A DNA stretch of 22,148 nt from a virus. Position 1 is the stretch's first letter; each line of letters opens with the position of its first letter. The stretch spans positions 1 through 22,148 of IMG/VR virus record IMGVR_UViG_3300009154_000310; one strand, given 5' to 3'. Under the pieces are notes generated by a model that was given only the letters and a program-made list of their open reading frames with translations, did no database searches and had not been told where the DNA came from. A program made the translations under genes and the position numbers. This document shows, one piece after another, positions 1 through 7,908 of this stretch.

Positions 1-510
1 AACGTCAACCACGCGGACGGGCAAAGTGTTGGTTGTGGCGGCAGAAGAGCCGTCAATACCGTAGTAAGAGTCACCAGTGTTGGTCGAGCCAACGTTGGCA
101 ACCAAAGCTACGTTAGAGCCAACAATCGAACGGCTGTAAGCCGTAGGAGCAGTGGAACTAGCAACAGTGGCAACAACTTTGAACACTGCACTTGGGTCAT
201 CCACAACATAGGCAAACGACATGTTGGTAGATGTAGATTGTGCTGCTGGGTAGTACTGACCCTGAACTGGCTGACCAGAAGAGTTAGTGTACGAGCAACC
301 AACCAATACGCCAACGATGTTACCGGAGTCAGTAGTTGAAGCAGCTACGATGTAGCCGTTGGTGTCTACTTTTACGGTATCGCCGTTCAGGATCGCTGTT
401 GCGTAGGCAGGGGCCACGGGGATTTGACGGATCGCTCCGGCGTAAGGCAAACCATCTAAACGATTCAATGGTTTAAAGCCGTACGTCTTGTCAATGGTAG
501 GATATGCCAT
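1..510 (-). CDS. Virion structural protein, capsid-decoration-like (3' end cut by window edge)
   Basis: The frame is open for 170 codons from an ATG at 510 to the left edge, so the C-terminus lies outside the window. A GGAG ribosome site sits 7 nt upstream of the start. The protein begins MAYPTIDKTYGFKPLNRLDG and is rich in Gly, Ser, Thr, Val and Asn with almost no long helices. Around residues 42-55 it has a GDTVKVDTNGYIV stretch typical of small beta-rich capsid-decoration proteins. Similar N-termini occur on unannotated head proteins of uncultured aquatic phages; I recall this as a pattern and could not search it. It follows the scaffold and the 152-aa gene in the head operon, where a capsid or decoration gene is expected. 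It could instead be the N-terminal part of a head fibre or capsid-associated protein. The major capsid gene is not seen and probably lies further left. Confidence 0.6.
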   Translation of the reverse strand, partial: MAYPTIDKTYGFKPLNRLDGLPYAGAIRQIPVAPAYATAILNGDTVKVDTNGYIVAASTTDSGNIVGVLVGCSYTNSSGQPVQGQYYPAAQSTSTNMSFAYVVDDPSAVFKVVATVASSTAPTAYSRSIVGSNVALVANVGSTNTGDSYYGIDGSSAATTNTLPVRVVDV

Positions 511-528
511 CTGAAGACTCCAAAAAAA

Positions 529-987
529 TTAAATACCTTTACCGAAAGTGACCTTAGAGCTTCGTTCTTTGAACATCGGCATCCGAGGATCATTCTCGCG
601 CATGAAGGTGTTATCCACTGAATTCATCTGCGCCTCTGCCTGTTGGCGGTAATACGCATCACGCTGTTCAGTAAACTCCACCGGGGTTTTGCAAAGCAAC
701 AAACCGCCGACTTCCACACTGTCTTGGAACTGACCGTTGGTCGATCCAAAAAGGCGAATTTCGGGATGGTCAGAAGCCTTAACGGGTTCCCAGCCTTCGC
801 GTAATTTGGCGGAAAGGTTAGTGGCGTCAGCCTTGTTTAAAGTACTGATCCGTATCCAACGAAAGGCATAACCGGGTTCCGGGTTCGGATCGGGTAGGAG
901 TTGCGGAGGCATCCATTGTTTTGGACGTTCAGCAATTTCGCGGGTTTCAAGATCACGACTTGGACGTGCAGCTTTTTCCATTTTCAT
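529..987 (-). CDS. Virion-associated hypothetical protein (152 aa)
   Basis: This is a soluble, charged protein with no signal peptide or membrane segment. The middle holds RWIRISTLNKADATNLSAKL followed by an EGWEPVKASDHPEI segment and a short hydrophobic GGLLLCKTP strand, which suggests a small alpha/beta fold. The C-terminal third is a helical region with many Arg and Gln and ends basic. The first ATG (987) overlaps the stop of the scaffold gene by 4 nt (ATGA), which implies translational coupling. A GAGG motif lies only 2 nt before that ATG but 8 nt before the third codon (ATG at 981), so the real start could be two codons later. Its place between scaffold and the decoration-like gene suggests a role in the head or in assembly. 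No enzymatic motif is visible and I do not recognise a named family. Confidence 0.75.
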   Translation of the reverse strand: MKMEKAARPSRDLETREIAERPKQWMPPQLLPDPNPEPGYAFRWIRISTLNKADATNLSAKLREGWEPVKASDHPEIRLFGSTNGQFQDSVEVGGLLLCKTPVEFTEQRDAYYRQQAEAQMNSVDNTFMRENDPRMPMFKERSSKVTFGKGI

Positions 988-1943
988 TTCCTCATTTCTT
1001 CAGCAACTTTACGAGCATAGAGTTCCAATGGAACGCCAAGCCGCTTAGCGATATTCACTTGCGATTGATTCAGCACGATCTTTTTAGGCGCTGTGCTTCT
1101 CGTCGCAGGTGCAACATTGTTGGATTTAGTGCGTTGAGGTTTAGCATCAACGGACTCGTCGGTTCCAAACTGGTCCGAGAATCTTGACCTGATGTCAGCG
1201 TCGATACGTCGATAGTATTCTTCGCTGCCAGCAGGAATTCCTTCGCCAACCAAATCTTCATGGACGCCCAAAGCATAGGCGGTCATGCGCTTGTTGTTTC
1301 CAAACCACTGATTGTTGTCTTTCCATGCAAGCAGTTTGTCGTCAACGGGAGCCTGTCTAGTTGGCTGTGAATTGATTTGTACAGGAGTTTCCTGCACTTG
1401 TAAAGGGGTGGGACGAAAATTGTTAACTTTGTCCGCCCTGATTTTGGCGTTTGTAAGAGCTTCTTGCGCTTCCAATAGCTTATCTGAGTCACCAGACTCA
1501 TAAGCCTCTTTGTACATGCGCTTTGCGTCATCAATCTCATTACCAACAACCCTTTTGGCCTGTTCAAGCAACGCAGTTTGGTTTTGATTAACAGAACCTT
1601 TGAGTTGATTGTTCTCAGCCAATATGGCTTGGGCCAGTCGAATTGCTTCTTCCTTCTCACGTTGCGCAGATTCTTTTGCACGGCGCTCTTCGTGATAACC
1701 CTTGGTGAAATGCTTGATGCGCTTTTGGACACTCTCGTCGTATTTGGTTAACTCTTCATCGTTGAATTCCTTTGGTGGCTCCACCATTGGTTTACGATTT
1801 CGGTCTTCCGGAGGGGTGTCATCCACCACCTCAATCTCTGGCTTCTCGTCATCGTCTGGGGCTACAACCCGGCCGCCTGCGCGTGGGTTTTTTTCCTCAG
1901 CCATGTCGGGAAACTCAAATTCGGTTTTTTCAATTTCAGCCAT
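984..1943 (-). CDS. Capsid scaffolding protein (putative)
   Basis: The 319-aa protein has the composition of a phage scaffold. Its first about 75 residues are very acidic and Pro-rich. A long charged helical/coiled-coil region follows (about residues 75-170, with runs such as KESAQREKEEAIRLAQAIL). A Gln/Pro-rich linker comes next, and the protein ends in a basic helix, LELYARKVAEEMRK. In scaffolds such a basic C-terminal helix is the usual capsid-docking element, and internal scaffolds fold mainly as elongated helices. The start at 1943 has AAGGAG 5 nt upstream. The stop overlaps the next gene by 4 nt. Its position between the co-chaperonin and capsid-type genes fits. No serine-protease triad is seen, so this is probably a scaffold without a fused maturation protease. 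The assignment rests on composition and context and not on a catalytic motif. Confidence 0.65.
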   Translation of the reverse strand: MAEIEKTEFEFPDMAEEKNPRAGGRVVAPDDDEKPEIEVVDDTPPEDRNRKPMVEPPKEFNDEELTKYDESVQKRIKHFTKGYHEERRAKESAQREKEEAIRLAQAILAENNQLKGSVNQNQTALLEQAKRVVGNEIDDAKRMYKEAYESGDSDKLLEAQEALTNAKIRADKVNNFRPTPLQVQETPVQINSQPTRQAPVDDKLLAWKDNNQWFGNNKRMTAYALGVHEDLVGEGIPAGSEEYYRRIDADIRSRFSDQFGTDESVDAKPQRTKSNNVAPATRSTAPKKIVLNQSQVNIAKRLGVPLELYARKVAEEMRK

Positions 1944-1952
1944 GATGACTCC

Positions 1953-2351
1953 TTAAGGACGTTGTATTCCTCTGGGATCCTGTACAACTGCTTGTACAGA
2001 ATCATCGTTAATAAGACGCCATTCAGTGCCGTGAATTTTCATTCGGGTGCCGGTGTTTGGCCGGACCAAAATAAAATCTCCAACTTTGCATGATGGTCCA
2101 GATGGAAAACGCGCCTTATCTTGGAACGCATCGGGGCCAATTTTGGCTACAAACAAAACGGGGGAGAGAAGCTCCTCGTAGTGCATTGTTTCTTTTGCTT
2201 TAAGCAAACCACCTTCGTATTCTTCTTGTGCATCTGGGAGCATGCACAGAAGGTGATAGGTTGCAGGATCGGGTACTTGCTTTGCCTTTTCTTCGGTGGT
2301 GGTATTAAGCACACCGGATAAGTCAATTGCACTTACATCGAATTCAGTCAT
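1953..2351 (-). CDS. GroES-like co-chaperonin (phage-encoded)
   Basis: The 132-aa protein carries a GroES/Cpn10 beta-barrel pattern. Around residues 31-50 there is a strand (YHLLCMLPDAQ) followed by YEGGLL, which lines up with the mobile-loop GGIVL of GroES. It continues with LFVAKIGPDAF, where GroES has EVLAVGNG. Near residue 90 KVGDFILVRPNTGTRMKIHG matches the GroES VGD-I-(F/V) roof and barrel strands, and the end INDDSVQAVV matches the last strand. It is longer than bacterial GroES (about 95 aa) by an N-terminal extension of about 30 residues and a short C-terminal tail. The hydrophobic mobile-loop tripeptide is reduced to LL followed by Lys, which may change affinity for host GroEL. T4 gp31 and RB49 CocO are known phage analogues that replace GroES for capsid folding. 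A gene between portal and scaffold suits that role. The start at 2351 has AAAGGA about 8 nt upstream and overlaps the preceding gene by 8 nt. Confidence 0.78.
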   Translation of the reverse strand: MTEFDVSAIDLSGVLNTTTEEKAKQVPDPATYHLLCMLPDAQEEYEGGLLKAKETMHYEELLSPVLFVAKIGPDAFQDKARFPSGPSCKVGDFILVRPNTGTRMKIHGTEWRLINDDSVQAVVQDPRGIQRP

Positions 2352-2544
2352 CGTTAGATTCCTTTAGTTTACGCACGAGGTCGCCGAGTTCACGTTGAGC
2401 GGTTCGGAGACCTCGGATGATTCCGCTCAACTCTTTGTAGTGATCGTAGGATGTAGCTCCACCATCACACAAAACTTGCACAATGCTTTTGACTTCTTCT
2501 TCAAATTTTTTATTGAGGATTTCAAGAATTTTTTCGTCCATCAT
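2344..2544 (-). CDS. Small helical protein after portal (66 aa)
   Basis: The protein is short, acidic/basic mixed and predicted all-helical. It opens with MMDEKILEILNKKFEEEVKS and closes with heptad-like repeats, LRTAQRELGDLVRKLKES, compatible with a short coiled coil. A single Cys-Asp-Gly-Gly turn separates the two helices. There is no membrane segment or nuclease motif. It starts in a TAATG overlap with the stop of the portal gene and runs 8 nt into the co-chaperonin gene, so it is clearly part of the head operon and probably translated by coupling. Small helical ORFs at this place in podovirus-like head operons often have no assigned function. It could be a minor head, assembly or chaperone-partner protein; I cannot tell which. 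Confidence 0.7.
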   Translation of the reverse strand: MMDEKILEILNKKFEEEVKSIVQVLCDGGATSYDHYKELSGIIRGLRTAQRELGDLVRKLKESNDD

Positions 2545-5012
2545 TAACCCCTTTGAGCCATCTGTTGAGCTTTAAGCTGGGCCTTGGCTTGCGCCGCTTG
2601 CTCTGCTTGGTTTAATTTTTGTTGATGAATTTGCTGAGCCTGCATCAGCTCCATTTGATGGCGTTGATTTTGTTGCTGAATTTCCTGATCGTGACGAGCC
2701 GCAATCATTTCAGGAGACTCACCATTTTTCATCATCATCTCTTGCTGTTTCATTTGAAGCTCTTGCGCTTGAAGTTGCAATTCGCCTTGAACTTTCTGCG
2801 CCTTGATTTGCACTTCTTGTTGTTTGATTTGCAATTCAGCTTGTTGCATTTGTACAACAGGGTCCTGCATTTGTTGCTGAGCTTGCTGCTGTGCCGCTTG
2901 TCCTTTGTTCAACTGGGTCAGTTGAGTTGAAGCCTTGGCCACAAGTTTGGACAATTGAACTTCTACGTCTTTGGACAGCTCTGCATTTGGCTCTGGCAAC
3001 GTAGCACCCAACTGCTCTTGAACACCGTTGCGATACTGGAATGCAACGTGCTCTGCAACGTGAGCCATGATAGCCGCTTGGATTTGCTGAGCCATTGGGT
3101 TCTGGCCGATCTGGCCCATTACCTTGGGGTCTTGCATCATCGAAGTGTGAGCTGCAATGTGGGCATCGTGGTCTTGATAGATAAACGCTTTTTGAGGCTT
3201 ACCAGTTAAGAAGCCCATGTTCTCGCTGATCGGGTCATGAGGCAACTGGTCGTCTTCAATAGGCACCAGTTTGTCGGCATTCTTAATTCCAAGCACTTCA
3301 ATCATCTGGCGATGCAATTGAGGCAAGTCATAAATCTGCGGAGCGCCTTGAGCCAATTGAATGACCGCTTGGTACTGCATGATCCGCTGGGCCATTGTCG
3401 AGCTGTTGGGATCGGACACAGGGATAACATCCACCATGTCGTAATCTTGGCGCTTGGCTTTACGCGAACCTTCAATCGGGTTGTACTCGTACTCGCCCGG
3501 GGTGTGGTCACGAATAATATCCCGCAGCAGTTTGAATTCTTGCTTCATTGAGAAGTGAACTCGCGCCTGAACAGCGGACATGTTCTTTAGCTGGCGCTCA
3601 AGCAAAGCCAAGGTAGTACCGACCGGAGCGTTTGCACTCATGTCGCTGATGTTCATATCAGCAATCGAACCAAGCCGGCGGCCTTCATCCGTGATTTGGT
3701 TGAGCAAGCTCATCAGAACTTGACTCGGCTCCTTGTATGGGAGCATCATAATGTTGTCGCGTACCGTACCGGAGGGCACATCCACGTCCCTAAATTCACC
3801 CGGAGCAATGGGTGTATCGTCACCCTTTACACGTAAACCGCGTGCTTTTAGGCCGCCGGGCAGGTTAGAAAGCGTGCCAGCATCCACCAATTGGCGAATA
3901 ATGCTGGTTCCAGCCCGGGCATAACCACCAATCAGGTGAATTAAACCCAATCCGTAAGCGCCAAAGCCGGGAATATACGTGTATTGGACGAAATGCTCGC
4001 GCTTTACCTTGCGTTCGTCGCTCTCTTCCCAGTTTCTACGGATGGCCAGCACTTCATTTGTGCCGCGATCAATCGTAATCACATAAGGAAGCGCGATTCC
4101 GTCTTCGTCTTCGTAGCCGGGCAGGTCATAGTCGATGTGAACTTCCAAAATCTGGTAGCGATCATCGTCCGTGAGTGAATATCCTTGGTCTTCGGCCTTC
4201 TTTTTTTCCACATCCGTGTGAATAGTGACCGGCTCACCCAGTTCTACATCGCAATAGAAGCCAGAGACCTGTAATTTTTTGATTTCGTTCTTTGTTTTGC
4301 GCATAACGTGGGTAACACGCTCGGCATTGAACAAACTTGAAGCTCCGTAGGGAATGATTACGTCTTCGGCCGGGATAAACGTGGCCATTTGACGGTCATA
4401 ACCCGGGTCAAAATAGATTTTCTTAAACGCAGCGCCAGCTAAACCTAATGAATACAGCAATCTTTCATGTTCTGGGCGGTATTCAGGCATGCCCTCTGTC
4501 AATTTGTAGTTCATGTCATCACGAACTCGCTCGGCCGCATCTTCTTTGAGCTTGTCAATGGCTCCGATAATCTCAGTTTTAACTGGGCCCGCCGCAGGGA
4601 ATGTCTCCAGAATGGTTTCACTTTGGAAACGTATCGCAGCTTCAGTCAAAATCGTTGAGTACACACCGCAAGCGCCCATCCAAGGCTCAGTGCGCTCCTC
4701 ATACTTCATGCCAAGGACTTCCAAGCCCTTGACGTACATCTCAACCCAGTCTTTACGGCTGTTAATGTCGGCGTCCACCATCTCGACAATGTCGCTGGCC
4801 ACTTTTTGCAGATCGCCGCCGGACATTTCTTCTGCCAAGTTGGCATCAAAATCCATCTCGTCGGTTTCTGGCATTAAATCAATCTCCACCCCGTCTATGC
4901 CGATCTGCACACCATCGGGATTTTCAATTTGAATCTCAATATCCGGGCCCTCGTCTTGTAAAAGACTGTCCAAACCCAAAGGTGCTTGGCTGATTGATTG
5001 TTCAATGCTCAT
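2544..5012 (-). CDS. Portal protein (P22-like head-tail connector)
   Basis: At 822 aa this is the right size class for P22-like portals (P22 gp1 is 725 aa). After an acidic N-terminus of about 55 residues there is the portal pattern: DADINSRKDWVEMYVKGLEV, then RTEPWMGACGVYSTILTEAA and a FQSETILETFPAAG wing region, then GLAGAAFKKIYFDPGYD and the FIPAEDVIIPYGA segment common to this family. The clip/stem region follows (GFGAYGLGLIHLIGGYARAG). The last about 130 residues are Gln-rich repeats (QMQQAELQIKQQEVQIKAQK and similar), predicted as a long helix that resembles the barrel-forming C-terminus of P22 portal. The portal dodecamer forms the DNA channel and binds TerL. It starts 8 nt after terL with AAGG upstream and ends in a TAATG overlap with the 66-aa gene. 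Confidence 0.92.
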   Translation of the reverse strand: MSIEQSISQAPLGLDSLLQDEGPDIEIQIENPDGVQIGIDGVEIDLMPETDEMDFDANLAEEMSGGDLQKVASDIVEMVDADINSRKDWVEMYVKGLEVLGMKYEERTEPWMGACGVYSTILTEAAIRFQSETILETFPAAGPVKTEIIGAIDKLKEDAAERVRDDMNYKLTEGMPEYRPEHERLLYSLGLAGAAFKKIYFDPGYDRQMATFIPAEDVIIPYGASSLFNAERVTHVMRKTKNEIKKLQVSGFYCDVELGEPVTIHTDVEKKKAEDQGYSLTDDDRYQILEVHIDYDLPGYEDEDGIALPYVITIDRGTNEVLAIRRNWEESDERKVKREHFVQYTYIPGFGAYGLGLIHLIGGYARAGTSIIRQLVDAGTLSNLPGGLKARGLRVKGDDTPIAPGEFRDVDVPSGTVRDNIMMLPYKEPSQVLMSLLNQITDEGRRLGSIADMNISDMSANAPVGTTLALLERQLKNMSAVQARVHFSMKQEFKLLRDIIRDHTPGEYEYNPIEGSRKAKRQDYDMVDVIPVSDPNSSTMAQRIMQYQAVIQLAQGAPQIYDLPQLHRQMIEVLGIKNADKLVPIEDDQLPHDPISENMGFLTGKPQKAFIYQDHDAHIAAHTSMMQDPKVMGQIGQNPMAQQIQAAIMAHVAEHVAFQYRNGVQEQLGATLPEPNAELSKDVEVQLSKLVAKASTQLTQLNKGQAAQQQAQQQMQDPVVQMQQAELQIKQQEVQIKAQKVQGELQLQAQELQMKQQEMMMKNGESPEMIAARHDQEIQQQNQRHQMELMQAQQIHQQKLNQAEQAAQAKAQLKAQQMAQRG

Positions 5013-5020
5013 GATGTGCC

Positions 5021-6535
5021 TTAATAGTAGACGGTTTTACGGCGGAAGCTTTGCAGCTCTTCGCGTTCATCGGATTCTAATCTCAGGAAGCCGCCTTGTC
5101 TAAACCTGAGTAACGCTTGTACGGTGGTATCTACCAAATCGTCGTGGGCCGCATTCGGGAAAGCAGCCATCTGGTCGATCACTTCTCTGGCCCATCTTGT
5201 ATCCGGTGCCCATACTTTCCCAGAGTTAAACATGTCCGACACGGAATTTAAACGCGCGATCTTATCGTTTGACTGCTGTCTTGTTCCTCGGGTCGGGGTG
5301 TATTCACTCACAGGAATTCCGGCTGCACGCATTTCAAATACCAACGGAGCTCCAGCCGCTTTGGCTTCAATAATACAGGCGTCTGGCTGCCAGTCCATAT
5401 AGTGGGCTTTGGCTTTTTCTTTGAGCTCGGGGAACTCCATTCGCTTTTGGAAAGAATCCAGCAGGATAATATTTGCATTGTTTGAATCCTCATCCATGTG
5501 GAAAACACCCCACGTCGTACAAGCGGAAAAGTCGGAGCGTTCATTTTTTGTAAACGCTGTATCCCACGACTGGATAATAAATTCACACCTCGGCGGCTCT
5601 TCCTTCTCCCAAATCCTCCACCACTCCCGCTTAACAATCGCTCCCTCTTCGCCAGTGGGCTGCTGCTGGTACTGAGCATTCCATTTAGCTGGAGATAGTT
5701 CTTCTTTCAAAGCTTCCAATAAATCCAATGGCCAGAACTCAGGCCACAAAGAAGCACCGCTCGGCATGATCGCAGGGAACTCAATGACATCCCACTCGTC
5801 AGGTCTCCCCCGCTCGATCGAGTCATTAATCACCCGGCCAATCAAATCCCGCTCGGACCATCTCGTCGCAATAATAATAATTGCCCCGTTAGGCTGAAGT
5901 CGCTGGCGGGGACCGGACGTGTACCACTCATACGACTTATCGTAAATACTGGGATCGTGCGCAGCGTTAGCCGCTTCTTGCTCCGTATGCGGATCGTCAA
6001 TGATGACCAGATCAGCACCCCGGCCAGTCATAGTACCTCCCACACCGATCGCAAAGTACTCTCCGTCTTTGTTCGTACTCCATCGGCCGGCAGCCTTACT
6101 ATCCTGTCTCAAAGTCACCCCGGGGAATACTTCCTCATACTGGTCACTCATTACCAAGTTACGCACCTTACGTCCAAACCCGACAGCAAGTTCTCCCGTG
6201 TTCGACGCTTGCATAACCTTCTTGCCCGGGTACTTCCCCAAAAACCAACTCGGAAACAAGTACGAGCCAAACTCACTCTTTGTATGCCGAGGGGGTAAAG
6301 AAATAGCCAGTCTTTTAATCTTCCCCGACGCAACATCCTCAAACTTCTTAGCCAGTACCGCATGATGTCGGCCATGAATAAACCCCGGCCACATCCGTTT
6401 AACGTAAGCCATGAAAGACGACTGACAGTTCTCCCGCTCCACAGAGAGCTTGTACTCATTCATCTTCCGGCGAAGCGTCTCAAACTTCTCCTGAGGCAAA
6501 GACGCTATCTGCTCATCCGTTAAATCAAACATCAT
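5021..6535 (-). CDS. terL: Terminase large subunit
   Basis: This is the DNA-packaging motor ATPase and headful or end-cutting nuclease. The N-terminal ATPase has a Walker A variant PPRHTKS at residues 81-87, typical of the terminase family related to psiM2 ORF9, and a Walker B LVIIDD at 176-181. A conserved GTMTGRGAD precedes the Walker B. The C-terminal RNase H-like nuclease supplies Asp324 (SWDTAF), Glu389 (IIEAK) and the Asp464-Asp465 pair (HDDLVD). The 504-aa length is normal and the protein looks intact. The start codon directly follows the stop of the winged-helix gene (TAAATG) with no good ribosome site, so translation probably depends on re-initiation. Two adjacent ATGs exist. Its neighbours are portal downstream and terS further upstream. 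Confidence 0.95.
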   Translation of the reverse strand: MMFDLTDEQIASLPQEKFETLRRKMNEYKLSVERENCQSSFMAYVKRMWPGFIHGRHHAVLAKKFEDVASGKIKRLAISLPPRHTKSEFGSYLFPSWFLGKYPGKKVMQASNTGELAVGFGRKVRNLVMSDQYEEVFPGVTLRQDSKAAGRWSTNKDGEYFAIGVGGTMTGRGADLVIIDDPHTEQEAANAAHDPSIYDKSYEWYTSGPRQRLQPNGAIIIIATRWSERDLIGRVINDSIERGRPDEWDVIEFPAIMPSGASLWPEFWPLDLLEALKEELSPAKWNAQYQQQPTGEEGAIVKREWWRIWEKEEPPRCEFIIQSWDTAFTKNERSDFSACTTWGVFHMDEDSNNANIILLDSFQKRMEFPELKEKAKAHYMDWQPDACIIEAKAAGAPLVFEMRAAGIPVSEYTPTRGTRQQSNDKIARLNSVSDMFNSGKVWAPDTRWAREVIDQMAAFPNAAHDDLVDTTVQALLRFRQGGFLRLESDEREELQSFRRKTVYY

Positions 6536-6910
6536 TTACTCAAGGTTCCGAAAATTAATGTACACAGGCCGGATCGTCCTACCCAGCCCGTCAATCTTCT
6601 TAATCACGCCAAGCAATACCAGCCGATCTACAATCTTCTTCGTGTTCCCAATACCCATCTTACCCCTCACATACGCTATATCCCTCAGCGTAGGACTGTA
6701 CCCATACTTCTTCCACCACGCATCAATCACCAAAAACACTTCTTTTTGCGCCGGGCTCATATCCATCTCCATGCACTTTATCTCTGTTAGGTCAGCACGT
6801 TTCTGCCTCATGACCCTGTGGATAACTTTGGAACGAGCCCTTATTTGTTTAAGGGGCGGTCTGGCAAAGGTATCCAATTCGTTATGTTGCAGTACTACTC
6901 CGGTATCCAT
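6536..6910 (-). CDS. LexA-type winged-helix DNA-binding protein between terminase genes
   Basis: The C-terminal about 73 residues (52-124) match the LexA N-terminal DNA-binding domain in order: SPAQKEVFLVIDAWWKKYGY, then SPTLRDIA as first helix of the HTH, a GIGNTKKIVDRLVLLG recognition region and the wing KIDGLGRTIRPVYI. LexA's S24 peptidase half is absent, so it cannot self-cleave like LexA. The first about 50 residues are a basic extension of unknown role. No clear ribosome site precedes the ATG at 6910. An internal ATG at 6811 has AGGG 4 nt upstream and would give a shorter protein that still holds the full winged helix. Its place between terS and terL leaves open a second DNA-recognition factor in packaging, or a late-gene regulator. 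The terS pattern itself is in the upstream gene, so this is not simply the small terminase. Confidence 0.75.
   Translation of the reverse strand: MDTGVVLQHNELDTFARPPLKQIRARSKVIHRVMRQKRADLTEIKCMEMDMSPAQKEVFLVIDAWWKKYGYSPTLRDIAYVRGKMGIGNTKKIVDRLVLLGVIKKIDGLGRTIRPVYINFRNLE
6837..6855. repeat. Hairpin repeat copy A inside the winged-helix gene
   Basis: These 19 bases (GCCCTTATTTGTTTAAGGG) are identical to 14519-14537. The core makes a 6-bp stem CCCTTA/TAAGGG with a 6-nt loop. Here it lies inside a minus-strand coding region and encodes part of residues 18-24 of the LexA-type protein, so its presence in a leader elsewhere cannot be due to protein conservation. Confidence 0.6.
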
Positions 6911-6955
6911 ATTTTGTCGTCAAAAATGTTGCTTAAAAAAGTAGCACCCCTACCC

Positions 6956-7699
6956 CTATTTTACCAAAAACGATGACGGGGGGTCTTCCTCAGATTGAGG
7001 GGTGGGGTCTGTTGGATTGGAAAAATTAGGGGCTGGTTCGAGTGGGATAGTATGTAAATATTGTAGGGACTCCTCCTGCGTGGCTGTGGGGGTCGGGGGC
7101 GGGTGGGTCTCGGCGGCGGCGGATTTCAGTTCGTCCAGCAGGTCGGCAGCCTGAGCGTCGATGACCTGAGCATCTATCGCGTGAGCGTTGGCCAGTGATC
7201 TAAGTTCGGCCATGATCTCCGCGCGCGCGTCAGTGCTGGACGTGATAACTGTCGTTTCCTTGCGCTCAGTGAATGCAGCCACCTCAGTCACGCCGCCCAA
7301 AACCTTTACCGCCTGCAGCCGGATCGCGTCCTTTGTGTCGGGATTGGTGGCCAGTTCCACCAGCGTGTTAATGACCAGCATGCGCAGGGCCGCAGGGTTT
7401 TTTATGTGTTCAGCCTCTTGCGCCCGCTTTATCGCTTCTATCTCCAGACTGATTCCCGAATGTTGCTTCATGAGGCTTGCTGCATTGCCCGCGGTTTTGG
7501 GTTTGGCCTTGTCACTGTAGACCTTGCGATAGGCACCGGCACCAGTTGCGCCCATTGCTACTTCACGCGCGAATGCCTTTTGTTTGCTTGTCAACTCTCG
7601 ATTGTTTCCAGTCAGCAAGGCCGAAACGGGTACAGAGTCGAGACCTTCAGTGATCTGCTTGCGCGTGAGCCGCTTAGGTGATTGTGTTGTGCTTGTCAT
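6956..7699 (-). CDS. terS: Terminase small subunit (putative)
   Basis: Residues about 35-95 carry the small-terminase pattern LTSKQKAFAREVAMGATGAG, then AYRKVYSD, a spacer with NAASLMKQHSG, and ISLEIEAIKRAQ, as in Terminase_2-type proteins where the N-terminal helix-turn-helix binds the packaging site. A central helical part (LRMLVINTLVELATNPDTKD) could be the oligomerisation core. The last about 60 residues are Pro/Thr/Glu-rich and disordered, plausibly contacting TerL. I chose the ATG at 7699. The frame is open back to a GTG at 7762, but a TACAAT -10 box lies 6 nt before this ATG and no Shine-Dalgarno is present, so the message may be leaderless. The protein from this start is 247 aa, long for a TerS because of its tail. 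Confidence 0.8.
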   Translation of the reverse strand: MTSTTQSPKRLTRKQITEGLDSVPVSALLTGNNRELTSKQKAFAREVAMGATGAGAYRKVYSDKAKPKTAGNAASLMKQHSGISLEIEAIKRAQEAEHIKNPAALRMLVINTLVELATNPDTKDAIRLQAVKVLGGVTEVAAFTERKETTVITSSTDARAEIMAELRSLANAHAIDAQVIDAQAADLLDELKSAAAETHPPPTPTATQEESLQYLHTIPLEPAPNFSNPTDPTPQSEEDPPSSFLVK

Positions 7700-7705
7700 G
7701 GTGCG

Positions 7706-7734
7706 ATTGTAGAGGAACAGCCAGAGAGCTGCAA
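7706..7734 (-). promoter_or_regulatory. Promoter of terS, probably leaderless
   Basis: Read on the minus strand, TTGCAG (7734-7729) and TACAAT (7711-7706) are separated by 17 nt. Transcription would begin about 6-7 nt after the -10 box, at or one base from the A of the terS ATG (7699). The lack of any ribosome site before that ATG agrees with a leaderless transcript. The -35 element falls inside one copy of a direct repeat (7721-7746), so binding of a protein there could control the promoter. Confidence 0.5.
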
Positions 7735-7746
7735 CGCTTCGCTGAT
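7721..7746. repeat. Direct repeat copy 1 upstream of terS
   Basis: The sequence CCAGAG-agct-GCAaCGCTTCGCTGAT closely matches 7841-7864, differing by a 2-nt insertion and a few bases. The shared core CGCTTCGCTGAT is identical. The two copies are about 120 bp apart in the divergent intergenic region beside terS. Such a place is where a packaging (pac/cos) recognition site or an operator could lie. Confidence 0.45.
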
Positions 7747-7840
7747 TCCCCGCGCTTAACACCCTGCAGCCGACGATCGACAGACCCGCCGAAACGACCG
7801 GAGAGGGTCCAGCATTACAGTTTCAGCCACTACAGCAACA

Positions 7841-7864
7841 CCAGAGCCGCACCGCTTCGCTGAT
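7841..7864. repeat. Direct repeat copy 2 upstream of terS
   Basis: This is the partner of the repeat at 7721-7746: CCAGAGCCGCACCGCTTCGC followed by TGAT. Unlike copy 1 it contains no good -35 box, so it is probably a protein-binding or packaging element and not a second promoter. Confidence 0.45.
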
Positions 7865-7908
7865 AGCCTGCGCCTATCGAATCCCGATTCTTGATAAAAA
7901 CAATTGTC

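Noticed and set aside
2619-4932. Several plus-strand ORFs of 60-139 codons
   Set aside because: All are antisense shadows of the portal gene; the Leu-rich ones reflect its Gln-rich C-terminus.
6817-6825. Perfect DnaA box TGTGGATAA
   Set aside because: One copy of this degenerate 9-mer is expected by chance in a window this long; it is inside a gene and has no neighbours.
6911-6955. Terminator between terS and the winged-helix gene (GTAG/CTAC plus six T on minus)
   Set aside because: The stem is only 4 bp and termination here would cut off the whole head operon; no strong promoter follows.
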